Shown: piece after piece, positions 44,093 to 55,889 of the stretch
Position numbering within the stretch: the first letter of the stretch is position 1
Layout of the letters: each line of letters starts with the position of its first letter
Source of the DNA: Crambe crambe
Lineage: Eukaryota > Porifera > Demospongiae > Poecilosclerida > Crambeidae
Assembly (NCBI GenBank): GCA_963924555.1
Contig: OZ004586.1
Span: 6,964,501 to 7,028,500 of the forward strand
Direction: 5' to 3'
Length of the DNA: 64,000 bases
Position numbers and translations under genes: made by a program
The notes under the pieces: model-generated
Database searches by the model: none
The model's input: only the letters and a program-made list of their open reading frames with translations
What the model was told of the DNA's origin: nothing

Positions 44093-45014
44093 CTAACAAT
44101 ACTGCTGTGCTGACTACTCAAGCTGAATCATGTACTTAGAGACTTTATAGCTAGATTTCCTGGCCTGGATTTGAGATTAGCTAAATATGTCCTTAGTCAG
44201 TATATAATGACTTAAAGCTACAACTCACTAAATTTTTGGAATTTTACTAGAGTATATTTACAGCCCACAACTGACTAGGGCCTGACACACCTGAATTTAT
44301 ACATGACCAGCCAAAGTAATTACGTGGGGGATACGCCAATCCATTACATTATTCATGGTCGACTGACCTTTGCAACAGGAAAAGTATGGAATGTAGCTAC
44401 TGTACATTGTAGGGTCATGATAAAAATTACTTAATACTTCATAATAAACTAGCCAGTCACATTAGCTAGTTCTAGATAGAGTTGGCTATCAATCCTTAGT
44501 AGTTACCAGATCTTAAGCCTACCTAATAGCTAAAAGCTTAAATTTTCGTCACGCATGTGCATTAGGATTCATTAAACTTCGTCACGCATGCACATGATTT
44601 TCCCCCTCATGAATTTTTTATTGATTCCGAGAAGTAATGAATATCTCAATTCCTTTTCTTTTATGCTGCCGGCAGTCCGAATGATCCTTAGTTCGTGGAA
44701 AATGTCAGTTCTTTCTGGAAAGATCGGGCAGTAGATTTCGAAGGATCACACGTCAATAGCTAGTAAGTTTCTGTTTCAAGTACTAGCTATATACTCTGCG
44801 GTGCGCTCGACCCAGATGATCAATGATGTCATGTTTCGTAACATTTACTCAGCACGCACTCATGAAAGTAGATCCTGATAGTGATCTGATGAGTCAGCTA
44901 CGTAAAAGAGTTAGCTAGCTAGCTAGCTATAGGGAATCAAATTTTCATAACAGTTACTGTAATTTAGCTACTGGTTTTATAATGCAGGATTACTAAGAAG
45001 TCACTTGGGATAAA
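44093..45014. promoter_or_regulatory. divergent intergenic region between the CARD genes
   Basis: 922 bp between two start codons pointing away from each other. It contains a short repeat of TTCGTCACGCATG(T/C) at 44546-44592 and a GCTAGCTAGCTAGCTA run near 44922. No TATA box was recognised. The region may hold promoters for both genes. Confidence 0.45.
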
Positions 45015-46118
45015 ATGGCCAGCTCCCCAGTAGTAGTTACTGTGGAAAAAGTAAAAGAACACCTGAATTTGTTGGCCCAGAAAAAAATTATTACTGAAAG
45101 GTCATTTCATCGTGAAGATAAATCCTGTACCTCCGTGGATTCAGGATTTACCAGCAGAGATCTCAGTCGAAGTCCAAGCTTTAATTCCGAGTCATTGATA
45201 GCCGGCAGTCATGGAAATTCAGACACCATAAGTACTCCTTTACACTCGATAAATGAGAATGGTAATCCAGATATGAATGGGCAAAATGGTAATAAAGCCC
45301 ACAGCCCAGTTAAGATCGTTATGTCGGTTATGTCATCTGAAGATAAGATCACCAAAAAGCCAACAAGAAGTGATGCAGCAACGTCTGAAGTGGGTGATCC
45401 TTTTTATCTGAATGTGCCCAAGCAGCAGAGGGGGAGAAAAGATTCCACAAGCAGCTCAACATCAACTTCGTCTCAGGTTTCTGATGAGTTTCACACAGCT
45501 CCGAGTTCTCCTATAGCTCATACATACATGCTGACAAGAAGGTTATCTGCAGAATCTCTCTCTTCTTCCTCTTCCACACAAGAACTAAGCCTCCAGATGG
45601 AAATTGACATCATTGACGGAAAGATTAAAGTCGAAACTAAAGCACGGATAAAGAAGTGCCATGCTTTAGAGCTAGCACTTTCATGTTCACAAAAAGTCCC
45701 ACGAAAGAGATCAATATCCTCACCTGCTTCGTCACCAAACTCTCCCAGTTCTTTTAACAGAAAGATCTCACCTCACATTGTTCACCAAGCTAAAGGAAAT
45801 CGAAAAGATTTCGAACAGCAACAAATCAAGAATGAATGTATTAAGACAATTGTGCAGAACAATCTAGTTAACTTCACCAACCTGACAAGTCTCACCTCAC
45901 TTTACCCTCATCTCATCCAGACAAGACTGATATCTGACAGTGATTATAATGAACTTGAGGCGTATGGAAACAGCAAGAGTAAAATGAACTTTTTCTACAT
46001 ATTTCTCTTGAACAATAAAGGCAGTGAGGCATATTTGAAGTTGTACGAATGCTTGCAGAAAGAAGAGGAACATCTGGGACACAGAGACCTGGCTAGAATC
46101 ATTCAAAGAAATTTGTAA
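45015..46118 (+). CDS. CARD-like domain adaptor 2
   Basis: An intronless 367-residue frame. Residues 1-260 are Ser/Thr-rich and likely disordered (KDSTSSSTSTSSQVSDEFHT, RRLSAESLSSSSSTQELSL, RSISSPASSPNSPSSF). Residues 265-365 form the same helical domain as in the divergent gene: NFTNLTSLTSLYPHLIQTRL, then GSEAYLKLYECLQKEEEHLG and HRDLARIIQ. A CARD fits best among Death-fold domains because of the 'G..AY..L..CL' signature near helix 5-6. The RRLSAES and RSISS sites look like basophilic-kinase targets. No introns, unlike its paralogue, so either intron loss or retrocopying with later divergence. Confidence 0.75.
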   Translation: MASSPVVVTVEKVKEHLNLLAQKKIITERSFHREDKSCTSVDSGFTSRDLSRSPSFNSESLIAGSHGNSDTISTPLHSINENGNPDMNGQNGNKAHSPVKIVMSVMSSEDKITKKPTRSDAATSEVGDPFYLNVPKQQRGRKDSTSSSTSTSSQVSDEFHTAPSSPIAHTYMLTRRLSAESLSSSSSTQELSLQMEIDIIDGKIKVETKARIKKCHALELALSCSQKVPRKRSISSPASSPNSPSSFNRKISPHIVHQAKGNRKDFEQQQIKNECIKTIVQNNLVNFTNLTSLTSLYPHLIQTRLISDSDYNELEAYGNSKSKMNFFYIFLLNNKGSEAYLKLYECLQKEEEHLGHRDLARIIQRNL

Positions 46119-46744
46119 AGACAAAATTATGTATGATAAATGCAGCATATTTGTTTTTCTGTTTTGTTTATTTATTTGTTTGTAAATTATACCGTGACCT
46201 GCTGGACTGGTCATCATTCCTCAGTCATGTGACTCATGCAATTATCATGTGATTACTTATTATGCAACGTGTTCCTCTCAGTCATGTGACTCATGTAATG
46301 TGTTCAATGTCATACAGGACTCGTGCAATAAATCTTCTCTGAATCCTGTGAGTACCTTACCCCTTTGATGAATAAAGTCAAAATGCCTATTAGCTACCCC
46401 AAACCAGCAGTCCATCATGAGCTACGCACAAATTGTGCAGTTGTATAGCTAAATTGTTTTGCATGAAAGAATATCAGCTCCCTACTTTGAAGGTATTAGA
46501 TCCATCCCATTACTATAATTATTCTAGTTGCCTATTCTAAAGAAAGAAGTTGGTTCAACAGCTATAAACTAACATGCAAGGCATATAATCTAATCATACA
46601 CTAAATACTTTCACAATATCACAACACACCATACTACAATAAAAATAACTGTGACGTCTTTAAGGAATAGCAATCATATCATATGACAGCTATGATAACC
46701 ATGCAAACAGAATCCATGAATTTCATCTTCCATAGCATTTTTAA
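46119..46744. other. convergent spacer with duplicated AP-1-like sites
   Basis: CTCAGTCATGTGACTCATG occurs twice (46222-46240 and 46278-46296), each with TGACTCA, an AP-1-type core. AATAAA near 46329 and 46371 may serve the upstream gene. No gene was seen. Confidence 0.5.
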
Positions 46745-47044
46745 TCATCCACCATGTAATGTTGAAATAAAAATAACTGAGTCATTCTCTTGTAGTTCAT
46801 AGTCCAATTCTCCCAATAATTCCCAGTCAGTATCATTTATCAGGACAAGAATACCAGGACGGACAGTTTCTCCCTGGACAAAAAGTTCAGGACGTTCTTT
46901 TAAGAGGTTGGCTTTAATCCACTGTATCAAGGTCCTTATGGTCCATGGCTTGCCTTCCTCTGCAAGTTTCAGCTGGTGGTGTTTAACATTCCCAAATAGT
47001 AGTTCAGATCCACCAGTAAACTCTACTTTTATGCTCAGAGCCAT
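46745..47044 (-). CDS. URM1: ubiquitin-related modifier 1
   Basis: A single-exon frame of 99 residues, the usual length. URM1 is a sulphur carrier: its C-terminal Gly-Gly is activated and thiocarboxylated by the MOCS3/Uba4 enzyme and supplies sulphur for 2-thiouridine in wobble positions of tRNA; it also becomes attached to proteins. Visible marks are [13 protein letters not shown] at the start, [23 protein letters not shown] (typical of the family) and the terminal HGG directly before the stop. The gene is divergent from the cysteine-rich receptor gene, 178 bp away. Confidence 0.95.
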   Translation of the reverse strand: MALSIKVEFTGGSELLFGNVKHHQLKLAEEGKPWTIRTLIQWIKANLLKERPELFVQGETVRPGILVLINDTDWELLGELDYELQENDSVIFISTLHGG

Positions 47045-47222
47045 AATGCACCGTGTTGGTAAAGAGTCGCGCAGCTAACATGCACCGCCACCGGGTTGGT
47101 AAAGGGTCGCGCAGGTAACCGCGATGATGTCATAATCATATGACTAGCGAACGAGCCACGCCTCTCTCTATCCTCCCCATAAAACAGTTATACCCTAAGT
47201 GCAGTGGGTAGTAAACTGCAAG
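47045..47222. promoter_or_regulatory. short divergent promoter (URM1 / cysteine-rich receptor)
   Basis: 178 bp between the two start codons. It contains a tandem pair of about 35 bp with GGTTGGTAAAG(A/G)GTCGCGCAG(C/G)TAAC at 47055-47118, next to the URM1 ATG, and CCCCATAAAACAG near 47176, a possible TATA-like site for the plus gene. A bidirectional promoter is inferred. Confidence 0.55.
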
Positions 47223-50200
47223 ATGCTTCTCAGACTTCCAACGAAGGTCCTTCTGTTGGCTCTGTTCTCGTATAGTGCCTTATGGAGCACCTTACGTGGA
47301 CATTCGAGTAAGTAAGCTAGCTAAAAAAAACTAGCAAGCGTGTTTATTTTCGTAGCTGGCTTGTTTGCTACACATCCATGCTCATATTCCATAACTGAAA
47401 AATCTTACCAGCTCTAGCAGTCCAAGCTACAAACTAGTATAAAGTTAGCAAGCTTAAGGATTGCTTGATTGTAGGCCAGCATTTACATACCTCCTATTTG
47501 AGCTAAATCTAGTTCCTACTGAAGTATTTGCAACGTTTTGGATGTCTAACTTAAAGATGAAAAATTGTAGCTATAATCTTTCACTTGATGCATAGTGCAT
47601 GCTGATGACTCAAAGCAGGTCTTTTGTTCAATGTGGTCAGAGCTAGCAGCTCAGTGGGGAACCACCTCACAGGTTGTAGCCAGGATTCGAAGGCAAAGAA
47701 GCTTAAGGAAGGACTGCATGTAGAAAACTACATAATGCCACTTGAAAAAAGACACTAATTGACTATAATATGTGTGAGCCCACATCAATACTGTGGCTGC
47801 ATATAGAAAAATACCTACTGAATAATGATCATATTCGTATTCCTTTCAACAGATTCTCTGAGAGATAGAGTGGCTTCCAGTGATGCAGATTCCTGTATTC
47901 CTTGTCCTGCTGGTACTCATGGCGATTCAAGTAATTAAGTTTAATGATTAGGGTCTTACTCTATGGCTGGAATAGACAGTCATCCTGATGTCCCTGAACT
48001 CTATAAAATGAAGGGGGAAATCGTAATATGCGTTTCTCTCTAATCAGGATATCTCATTTCATTAACTCCATAAAGATACTAGGTTCAATTCCTAAGGTAA
48101 AAGTGTCGAGTTGTGGGCTCATAGTATTATTGGTGTGGTTGTTCTTGGGGACGATGTTAAGGGTAAAGGTTTGAGTCCCACCATCCCTCTAATTGGGACA
48201 CTTTTCCCTGATGATCTCATCCTGAAAATATGAAGAAGTCACAGTCACGTACATAGCTACATTACATGGCTACAGCTTTAAGGTTGTTCTGTAATGGCTT
48301 TTCAATGCTGACTGGTTCAAAGGAACAATGCTGTCTACATGCTTACACAACTGAACTCCATACAATAGGCCAAGCCTGCAATATATAGAGCCATTGTCAC
48401 ACCCAAATCAGTCTTCATTAATGAATAACATGACAGGTTTTTTTTGGTTTTTTTTGTCAAGCCTCTTGAAGACGAGGCTTTTTTGTCTAAGCTTCACTGA
48501 GAGAATCCATCAATGCATCTTGTTTATTGTACTCTATAAGTTATGTATGTAGCAGCAAGAATGATTTCTGCCATTCAAAACTCCATTCCCGAAATAGCAT
48601 AATGCCCCCCCCCCCCCCCTGCATGTGACTACTAGCCATTGTTTAATCCACTAGCCACTCTCTTCATGGGCTGCCATCATATCAACATTGTGTTCGGTCT
48701 ACTCCTGCATGGGATTAAGTAGAGACTCAATCTTTATACAATAATTTTGCATTGAATAAGGGCATATATACCCTTGTGGTTATCATTGTAGCTATTACGT
48801 AGCTAAATATGGGTTACTAAAGTACACTACACCTCAGTTCCAAAAGAGAATTTTTTTTATCTGCCACCATGAATAGATATTATTCAAGTCCTATTCGATA
48901 TTCCAAAACTAGAAATGATTTTTCAAATGCAATTTGTAACTTGATTCATGCACAAAGCAAAGAAAAATGGTTATACTCAAACTGGTTGTCCAGAAAATAA
49001 CTGATTGTCCAGAAAATGACAGTTGAGTTCAGAATTGGCACAGTGATCCAGTATTCCTCTTGCTATAGAGTTACATGCCATGTGAGTTTAGCAAGTGCTC
49101 AAGATCTGATAACCCTCAACCTCCTTTTGTATTTCATACAAGGAACCAGCAGTGGCTTATTCTTTCATGTTTCCATGTACATCACTCATCTTTCCCATTT
49201 GTTCTAGTGCTCAAAACTCCATTACTCCATTGAAAAATTGTAGACGTACACTCTCGATTACTTGATTTCCTTTTCAGTAAGTGCATGCATAACTATGGAG
49301 ATTCTGAAGGGACAAGTGAATCTGTACATCTCCAATTGACTACCAATAAGTACCAGCTGGCTCCTATTATCTGAGGAGTACCCATTACATCCACAGCTGC
49401 AAGCATTGCCATATTATAGAAAAGGGAGATGGAATTTGCATCAAAATGTTTAGCACTTGTGAAAGAACTGCCCGGCCTCTGTCCATAATTTTTGTACTGT
49501 AAAGGAGATAATGCTGTCCATCAATGGAGCAATAATAAAACTAGTCCATATTTGTGAACATACTGAAAAGCACTGTCTCAAGTAATTGAATCTGTCTGTC
49601 TTCTATACTAACACTATGAAGAGTAAATGGTAGTTAGCTGCCCATAGTGGTTATGAATGTGCCCATCTAATTATTTCAAGGGTATATGAGTGGTCAGCGC
49701 TAAACAAAGAATGTAAATTACGGATCAAGTGATTGAGTTTGTCTTAATTATTGATGTGCGAGGGAGGGATACAATAGCACTATAGCACTTGGCCATGACT
49801 GTGAGCATCTTGAAAGGGTCAAATCCGTCCGTCTTTTTACATGATAGGAAAAGAATGGAAAATTAAATAGCAATTATTAACTTATTGCGAACACACCTAA
49901 TGAAAGGGTCGAGTAATTTGCTTAACTTCAATGGATTATGAGTCCTTCTCACTTGCTAGAATGGGAGTGAATGTGCTTAGTTCCAGTTACAGCTCTTATT
50001 CAATATGTCTTTTGTTGTTGTACATGTGAATGCATTATAGAATCTCTTTATCCTGTACATGCTACATCACAATGCTATGATGATCATGCAGTCTGCTTTT
50101 CCCTATTAGTAGCCATGACTATAATAGCTAGTTATGTGGCTACGTGGAGTTATTGTCAGTGCATGATTGTGTACTGAATTCTTTTATCCTGGACACACTT

Positions 50201-53200
50201 CTTGTTGTAATAAAGCAGCCACCCATTAAAAAGCCACAAAGATCATAAGATGGAATTCAATAATATCAAGATCATGATCCTCTTGTCATGCCAATGGATG
50301 ACTGTATGTATGCACACCAAAGGTGTCCATAAACTTTTCAGTCCTGCAGTGCTTATTCTTATATGGTAGAACTACATACACTACTACACTCTTACTATCT
50401 TAGTGATGATTGAATAGACTACATCATGCTAACCAGACTGTCCTTTGTTCTATCTACACCTTTATTTGAGGGAGAAAAAAAAAACATTATTATTCATAAT
50501 TATTATATCAACTCCTCATAAATTTTAGTGAAAATATAGCTGCCTTGTCCTGCAAAAAAATGATTCAATGCAACTTTTAAACAACCTCCTCTTCTCATTT
50601 CCTATAGGAAATGACTCGTGTATTATTTATGCAACTTCCCCTCCCTCATTTCCTGCAGGTAGTGAGTCGTGTACCAACTGCACCTCCTGCAACTGCAGTC
50701 TGATAGGCTCCACCTTCTCCTCTTCTTCTCCTTTCAGCTATGAGAGTTGCAACTGTAGCGGGTTCTGCACGGACAACAGCTCGTGTATTGAGTGTGGACT
50801 GGGTCACAACTCCAGTTCTTCGGGTCAGGGGAAGTGTCAGCCTTGTCCTGAGGGAACTTACGCTGAGTGAGTTCTTTTAAACACTGCAGGGATAGAGATC
50901 AAGAGCTCCAATAAGAAATTAATTTGGTCAACAAGTTCTAGTTTTATTCTGAAAATTGTAAACACTACAAGACTGTAACTACACTCCCCCCTCCTACCCC
51001 CCCCCCCCTCCTACCCGTCTTGCATAAAACTTGTATCAGTCTTCATGTATGGACACCAATAGAATAATTATTATTTTAAAACAATGGACCATCTCCACAC
51101 ACCAAATTTTAGCCCCAACTCCAACAGTTTAGGAGAGCCAAAATAGAGGTGTGTATTCTTTGACTATCACAATTAAGTTCTTATTTTTATTGGAACTTTT
51201 TTTTTAGTGACTTGGGTACCATTGAGTGCGAGTTGTGTGCGGCTGGTTACTACAGTGACACCACAGGAGCCACTCAGTGCATGTTGTGTGTCGCTGGAAC
51301 CTACGCTGCTGGGAGAGGCTCGGTCGAATGCACCAACTGCACAGAAGGGACCTTTAGCAAGTAAGGACAGAACTAGTGGACTCTGATTATGGGGATCTAT
51401 ATTAGAAAGAGGGTCAATAAGGTCAATAGATCCCCTGGACATTGGACACCACTTCTCTCTAATCAGACCACTTTACTCTAAAGGTGTATTGCATTATAAA
51501 ATCATGCCCACATATTCATATTCATCTAAAATACCCAAACCTCATTGCTTTGTCCAGCTGGAGCATAATTTTCCTCTTTTGTTCTCCATGTTTGTTTGTT
51601 TTTTTTTTGTTTGTTTTTTTGTTTTTTTTTGGAGGTGATTTGTAAGCTTACACAAGTAGAACAAGACCGGCAGCTTGTCGGGCTTTGTGACTCCCTCCCC
51701 TCTCTTTCTAGAATTCCTAGTACAAACATCACATACCAGTGGCTACATTCTCTCCAATACTAGATAGATACTGAGATACTATAGTGTATTAGTAACAGTG
51801 GATTGCATGCAGTAATCTTGCAACATGAAATTCAGAACACCAAACCAAAATTTACATAGCCTCCTTCAAAAGGACTTTAGAGTTGTTATTATACTTTAAA
51901 AGGGAAGCTTTGGGTTTGGTGCTCTGAATTTCATGTTGCAAGATCACTGCAATCCACTGTGATGAACACTGCAGTGTAGTGGATACTAGATACTGTCTGA
52001 CTTGTTAGGGAATTTCGTGATTTTAGTTATTTATTATTAGAGTTTGAAGCAATTTAGCTATTTGTAATTTTGTTTGCTGCACTGAGTAGATTAAAATTTG
52101 AACAACATAAATTAGTATATACCATAACATTTTAGTTCCTCAGGTTCGGTAAAGTGTATGTCCTGTAGCCCTGGAGAGTATGCGGACGTGCCCGGGTCTT
52201 CCAGCTGCACTAAGTGTGAAAAAGGTCAGTACATTAACATGCAAACCCTCTGAGTCTCAGCCTATTACAGTGTCCAATATTACTGGCCATTTTCCAACCA
52301 TTTTTTCCCTCTTTGGCCAGACAATTCCAACTTTAGTCGGACATTCTGTCAGAGCAAACAAATTCAAGAAGTCACATCATATAGATATACTCAAAGAAGA
52401 TAAAATGACCAGCAAAAATTCTGGATTTGGTCGAATGAAATATAATAATGTCTTATCAAACTGAAACTTTTATTTAGCACACTGTATTAATGTATGTGGT
52501 TCCATCATGACTGTGCAATGATGGTTTTTCATGTCATTGTAGGGACATATAGCAACTCGACTACTGGTTATAAGAAGTGCCATAACTGTCCAGATGGAAA
52601 CTCTTGCAAGTAAGAGCTTTCCCTATTCTAGTATCAACTCACTGAGGGTGCTGAGGAAGAGAATGAATATGGATAGAGAAAGAAGAGGCTTTCATGTTAT
52701 CTCTTCCCCTCCCTTTGCAGAACCTTCAATCGTTGACCTGTTGTTAACGATAACAAACCAGTGTTTCTATCTATGATGATCTTTACCAAACAAAATAGAC
52801 ATTGGGGGTCATAATGCAGAATTTATGAATTGAAGTAGCATTAGCTGGAGGGACCCCTCAATCATTAGCATGCATCAATACATCCTTTGATAGTGTAATG
52901 CCTGTCTGATTACATGCAGCAAGACTGGCTGTACTTCCTGTGATGGAATCCGATGTCCTCCAGGCACACACATCGACCATTCCACATGTAGCCCTTGTCC
53001 TCCTGGTACGTAAGTTAGTACATAATACAGTGCAACCTCTGATAAGGGAAACTCCGAAAGACCAAAGACAAACAGCTATAGAGCTATACTCTCAAAAGAG
53101 GACAATTCACTATGAAAAATAAGAGATTTCCCCGAGAAACTCAAAGGAAACACAAGGGCATGACATATTTCATGATATTTTAAATAGTGAAATGCCATAC

Positions 53201-55889
53201 TATCCTATGAATTTCCTTATCAAGTTTCCTTCAGGTTTCAGGCTACAATATCTTAGTGCAACCTATCTACAAAGGACAAAAGCTGGGTCCCAAATTCAGG
53301 GGTCTACACTCTATATTGTATCAAACAGTTATACTGCCTGGTGGTCCATGCAGAATGAAATATATATATTTTTACAAGGACATGCTCACACATTAATTTT
53401 TTGCATCAAACAGTTATACTTCCCAGTGGTCCAGAATGAAGTGATTGATATTTATACATCCTTCTGTCTGTCTTTTTCTTATTATTACAGGGACATACTC
53501 ACCCAATTTTGGGAGTCACAGCTGTACAGCATGTCCTTCGGGCCTCATCTGCAAGTAAGTCCCAAATCACTATGACATAAGTATGTGGGAACATCCAATA
53601 GAGGACACTTCTTTAAAAAAGGATAAACTTTTCATCATTGTTCAGAGTTTTGTCTTACGTACTTTAACATATAGCAGTGTTAGCTATAATAGAAGTGTTG
53701 ATCGGACAAGAGCAGAGATTATATATTAATAATGGATCCAGCCTTAGACTGCATGTCCTTTATTTTGAGGTTTGTCCTCTTTCAGGGTGTCCTTTATTGG
53801 AGGTTGACAGTACTTCTAGGGAATACTGTTTTGTATACTAACTATTAAACTAAAAGTCTATTTCCATTCACCCTGCCCCTTGATCATTCACTATAACTGC
53901 TATAACTTTCTCAATTCTTAACCAGATTTCAAATTTCAAACACCAGCAGAGAGAGTGGATAATCAGCTCTCTGTTGATGCATTAAACTAGTAAGAATTGA
54001 GAAAGTTATAGTGAATGATCAAGGGGCAAGGTGAATGTTAATAGACTTTAGTTGATCAGACAAAACAAAAATCCTGTGAATGACTAGACTGTTCTTGTGA
54101 GCCCTGCACATGTTGTATGAGTGTTTTGCTTTGTATACACTTGCAGTAAAACTGTGGGGTGTGCTGGGTGCTATCCTTGTCCTGCGGGTTATGAGCCCAC
54201 CAATGGAGAGTCTCGCTATTCCTGCAGTGCATGTGTGCCTGGTAAGTCCCTGCAATTATATATACCTCTCTCTCTTATAATGATAACCTCGCTCCCCTCA
54301 ACTTGTGACCCCTTCATTAAACTATATACAGTCAGTAGAACCCCTCTCTCAGTATGGATCCCCCTTCAATTTGGTCCCCCTCAAAGTAGACACCCTCAAT
54401 ATGAACCCCTTCAATATGGGCCTCTTCAATTCAGTGCCCCTCAATATAGCCCCCCCTCCCCTTCAATAATAGGCCTTCTCAATGTGGGCCTCTTCAACTT
54501 GGTCCCGTCAAAGTGGACCCTCCCCCTTCAATATTATGGGCCCAAGGCTAGGGCAAAATAGACCCTCTCAATGTGGGCTTCTTCAATTTGGGCCCCCTGA
54601 AATACATAAGGACAATTTATTTAGTTTCCCAGGGTTCCACCTAGCTAGATTTTGGGGCCACACGGCTTGGTTTGATATGATGCTGCAGTCATAGTCAGCT
54701 AGCCCATCCCTACTTAACATTTTATTCAGAAGAAATTTTTTGCACTCATCCCATACACAGTACATATTGAGATTCTTGAAGAATACTTTTCACCTGCAAA
54801 ACAATTCTATGACTGTAGGAATGTACAAGGTAGAGTCAAAGCGTTTCTGTAGCGAGTGTCAGAGCGGCTACTATCAACTTGACTCTGGCCAGAACTATTG
54901 TACCATCTGCCCCAAGGGCTACTATTGTCCCTCTCCTTCATCTAACCCCCACAAGTGTCCCGACGATGCCCACTGCCCAGAGGGAACCAGTAATCCAATC
55001 CAGTGCAAAAATTTCTTCCAGTTCAGCAATAGCAAACAGGTTAGTTGGGGATATCCCATTATCAGTCTGATACTGCTGATACTCTCAGTATACTCTCAGT
55101 ATATACTCTCAGTATACTTCAGTTTACTCTCAGTATACTCCCAGTATATACTCTCAGTATACTCTTGTATACTCTCTCAGTATACTACTCTCAGTATACT
55201 CTTGTATACTGTATGCAGTGAAACCTCTGTAATACAGCTAGGTGGTATCTAGCTCATGTAGTAGAGATGTGGTCTCATTACAGGGTAGTCACTCAGTGTA
55301 AAAACTGTATCTCTCTTCAAATCGTTTAGGGATGTATTCCAAAGGACATCTTTTACATCACCATCACTCTCATTGTCTTATGTAAGTTAAGAGCCATGCA
55401 CACAATAATTATTAAATGCCAATTTTCCCTGCAGTTATAGTGTTGATGGGAACACTAGTGGGTTGTACAATCTACTGGAATTGCTTGTAAGTTCAATGTA
55501 GCCATTGTAATTGTCATTGTAATTGCAGTGCTAGTAAATGTAGCCATTGTAATTGCAGTGCTAGTAAATGTAGCCATTGTAATTGCAGTGCTAGTGAATG
55601 TAGCCATTGTAATTGCAGTGACTAGTGCTAGTAAAATGTAGCCATTAATTGCTAATAAATCTCACATGATCATCGACTGCAACTTCAGCATGTCCATGAC
55701 TCTAGGAAATGTCACATCTCCCTAGACCAGTTGGTTGGGCCTCCACACCTTGCACAATAATCAACTTCCTGTTCTTCTCTTTTGTTTAAAATCCACAGCC
55801 GAAAGAAAGTACCAAACTACGAGAAGCTTCCACTTCAGCGGCCAGTGAAGAAACAACCCGTCAGTGAACCAGTATACCTCGGTCACTGA
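47223..55889 (+). CDS. type I membrane protein with ephrin-receptor-like cysteine-rich repeats
   Basis: Thirteen exons close in frame: 47223-47307, 47853-47930, 50659-50866 (or from 50608), 51208-51360, 52136-52224, 52543-52609, 52920-53005, 53491-53554, 54147-54241, 54819-55039, 55330-55381, 55435-55486, 55799-55889; 418 or 435 residues. A signal peptide (KVLLLALFSYSALWS) is followed by repeats of the GCC2/GCC3 or TNFR-like kind (CIPCPAGTHGDS, CELCAAGYYSDTTGATQC, CMSCSPGEYADVPGSSSC, CHNCPDGNSC). A helix (YITITLIVL|FIVLMGTLVGCTIYW) spans exons 11-12, and a 29-residue basic tail contains NYEKL and VYLGH. Small phase-alternating exons each carry about one repeat. A surface receptor is inferred; partners unknown. 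Confidence 0.8.
47931..50607. other. long second intron
   Basis: 2.7 kb of AT-rich sequence. It contains a small hairpin (AAGCCTCTTGAAGACGAGGCTT, 48460-48481) and poly-C at 48605-48618. No exon fits. Confidence 0.5.
51796..51960. mobile_element. hairpin MITE in intron 4 of the cysteine-rich gene
   Basis: The left arm begins ACAGTGGATTGCATGCAGTAAT and includes CTTGCAACATGAAATTCAGA; the right arm is its near complement ending GCAATCCACTGT. Arms are about 55 bp and the loop about 55 bp. Confidence 0.8.
53850..54051. mobile_element. MITE, family 4 (copy b)
   Basis: Perfect-looking termini (ACTAAAAGTCTATT and AATAGACTTTAGT). Its arms and core match 11515-11720, 42 kb away. It lies in intron 8. 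Confidence 0.85.
54290..54610. repeat. degenerate CCCCTTCAAT minisatellite in intron 9
   Basis: About fifteen imperfect 16-20-bp units of the form CCCCTTCAATATGGGCCT/CCCCCTCAAAGTAGA. No coding role is supported. Confidence 0.75.
54709..54751. mobile_element. remnant right arm of hairpin family 1
   Basis: CCCTACTTAACATTTTATTC...TTTTTTGCACTCAT matches the right arm of 8689-8920. Confidence 0.65.
55068..55208. repeat. CTCAGTATA minisatellite in intron 10
   Basis: About a dozen units of CTCAGTATA(TA)CT. The same motif recurs singly at 59528 and 60313 in epsin introns. Confidence 0.85.
55500..55645. repeat. tandem GTAGCCATTGTAATTGCAGTGCTAGTAAAT repeat
   Basis: Four to five units of about 34 bp in intron 12. 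Every unit carries TTGCAG, a possible decoy acceptor, before the true one at 55797-55798. Confidence 0.85.
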
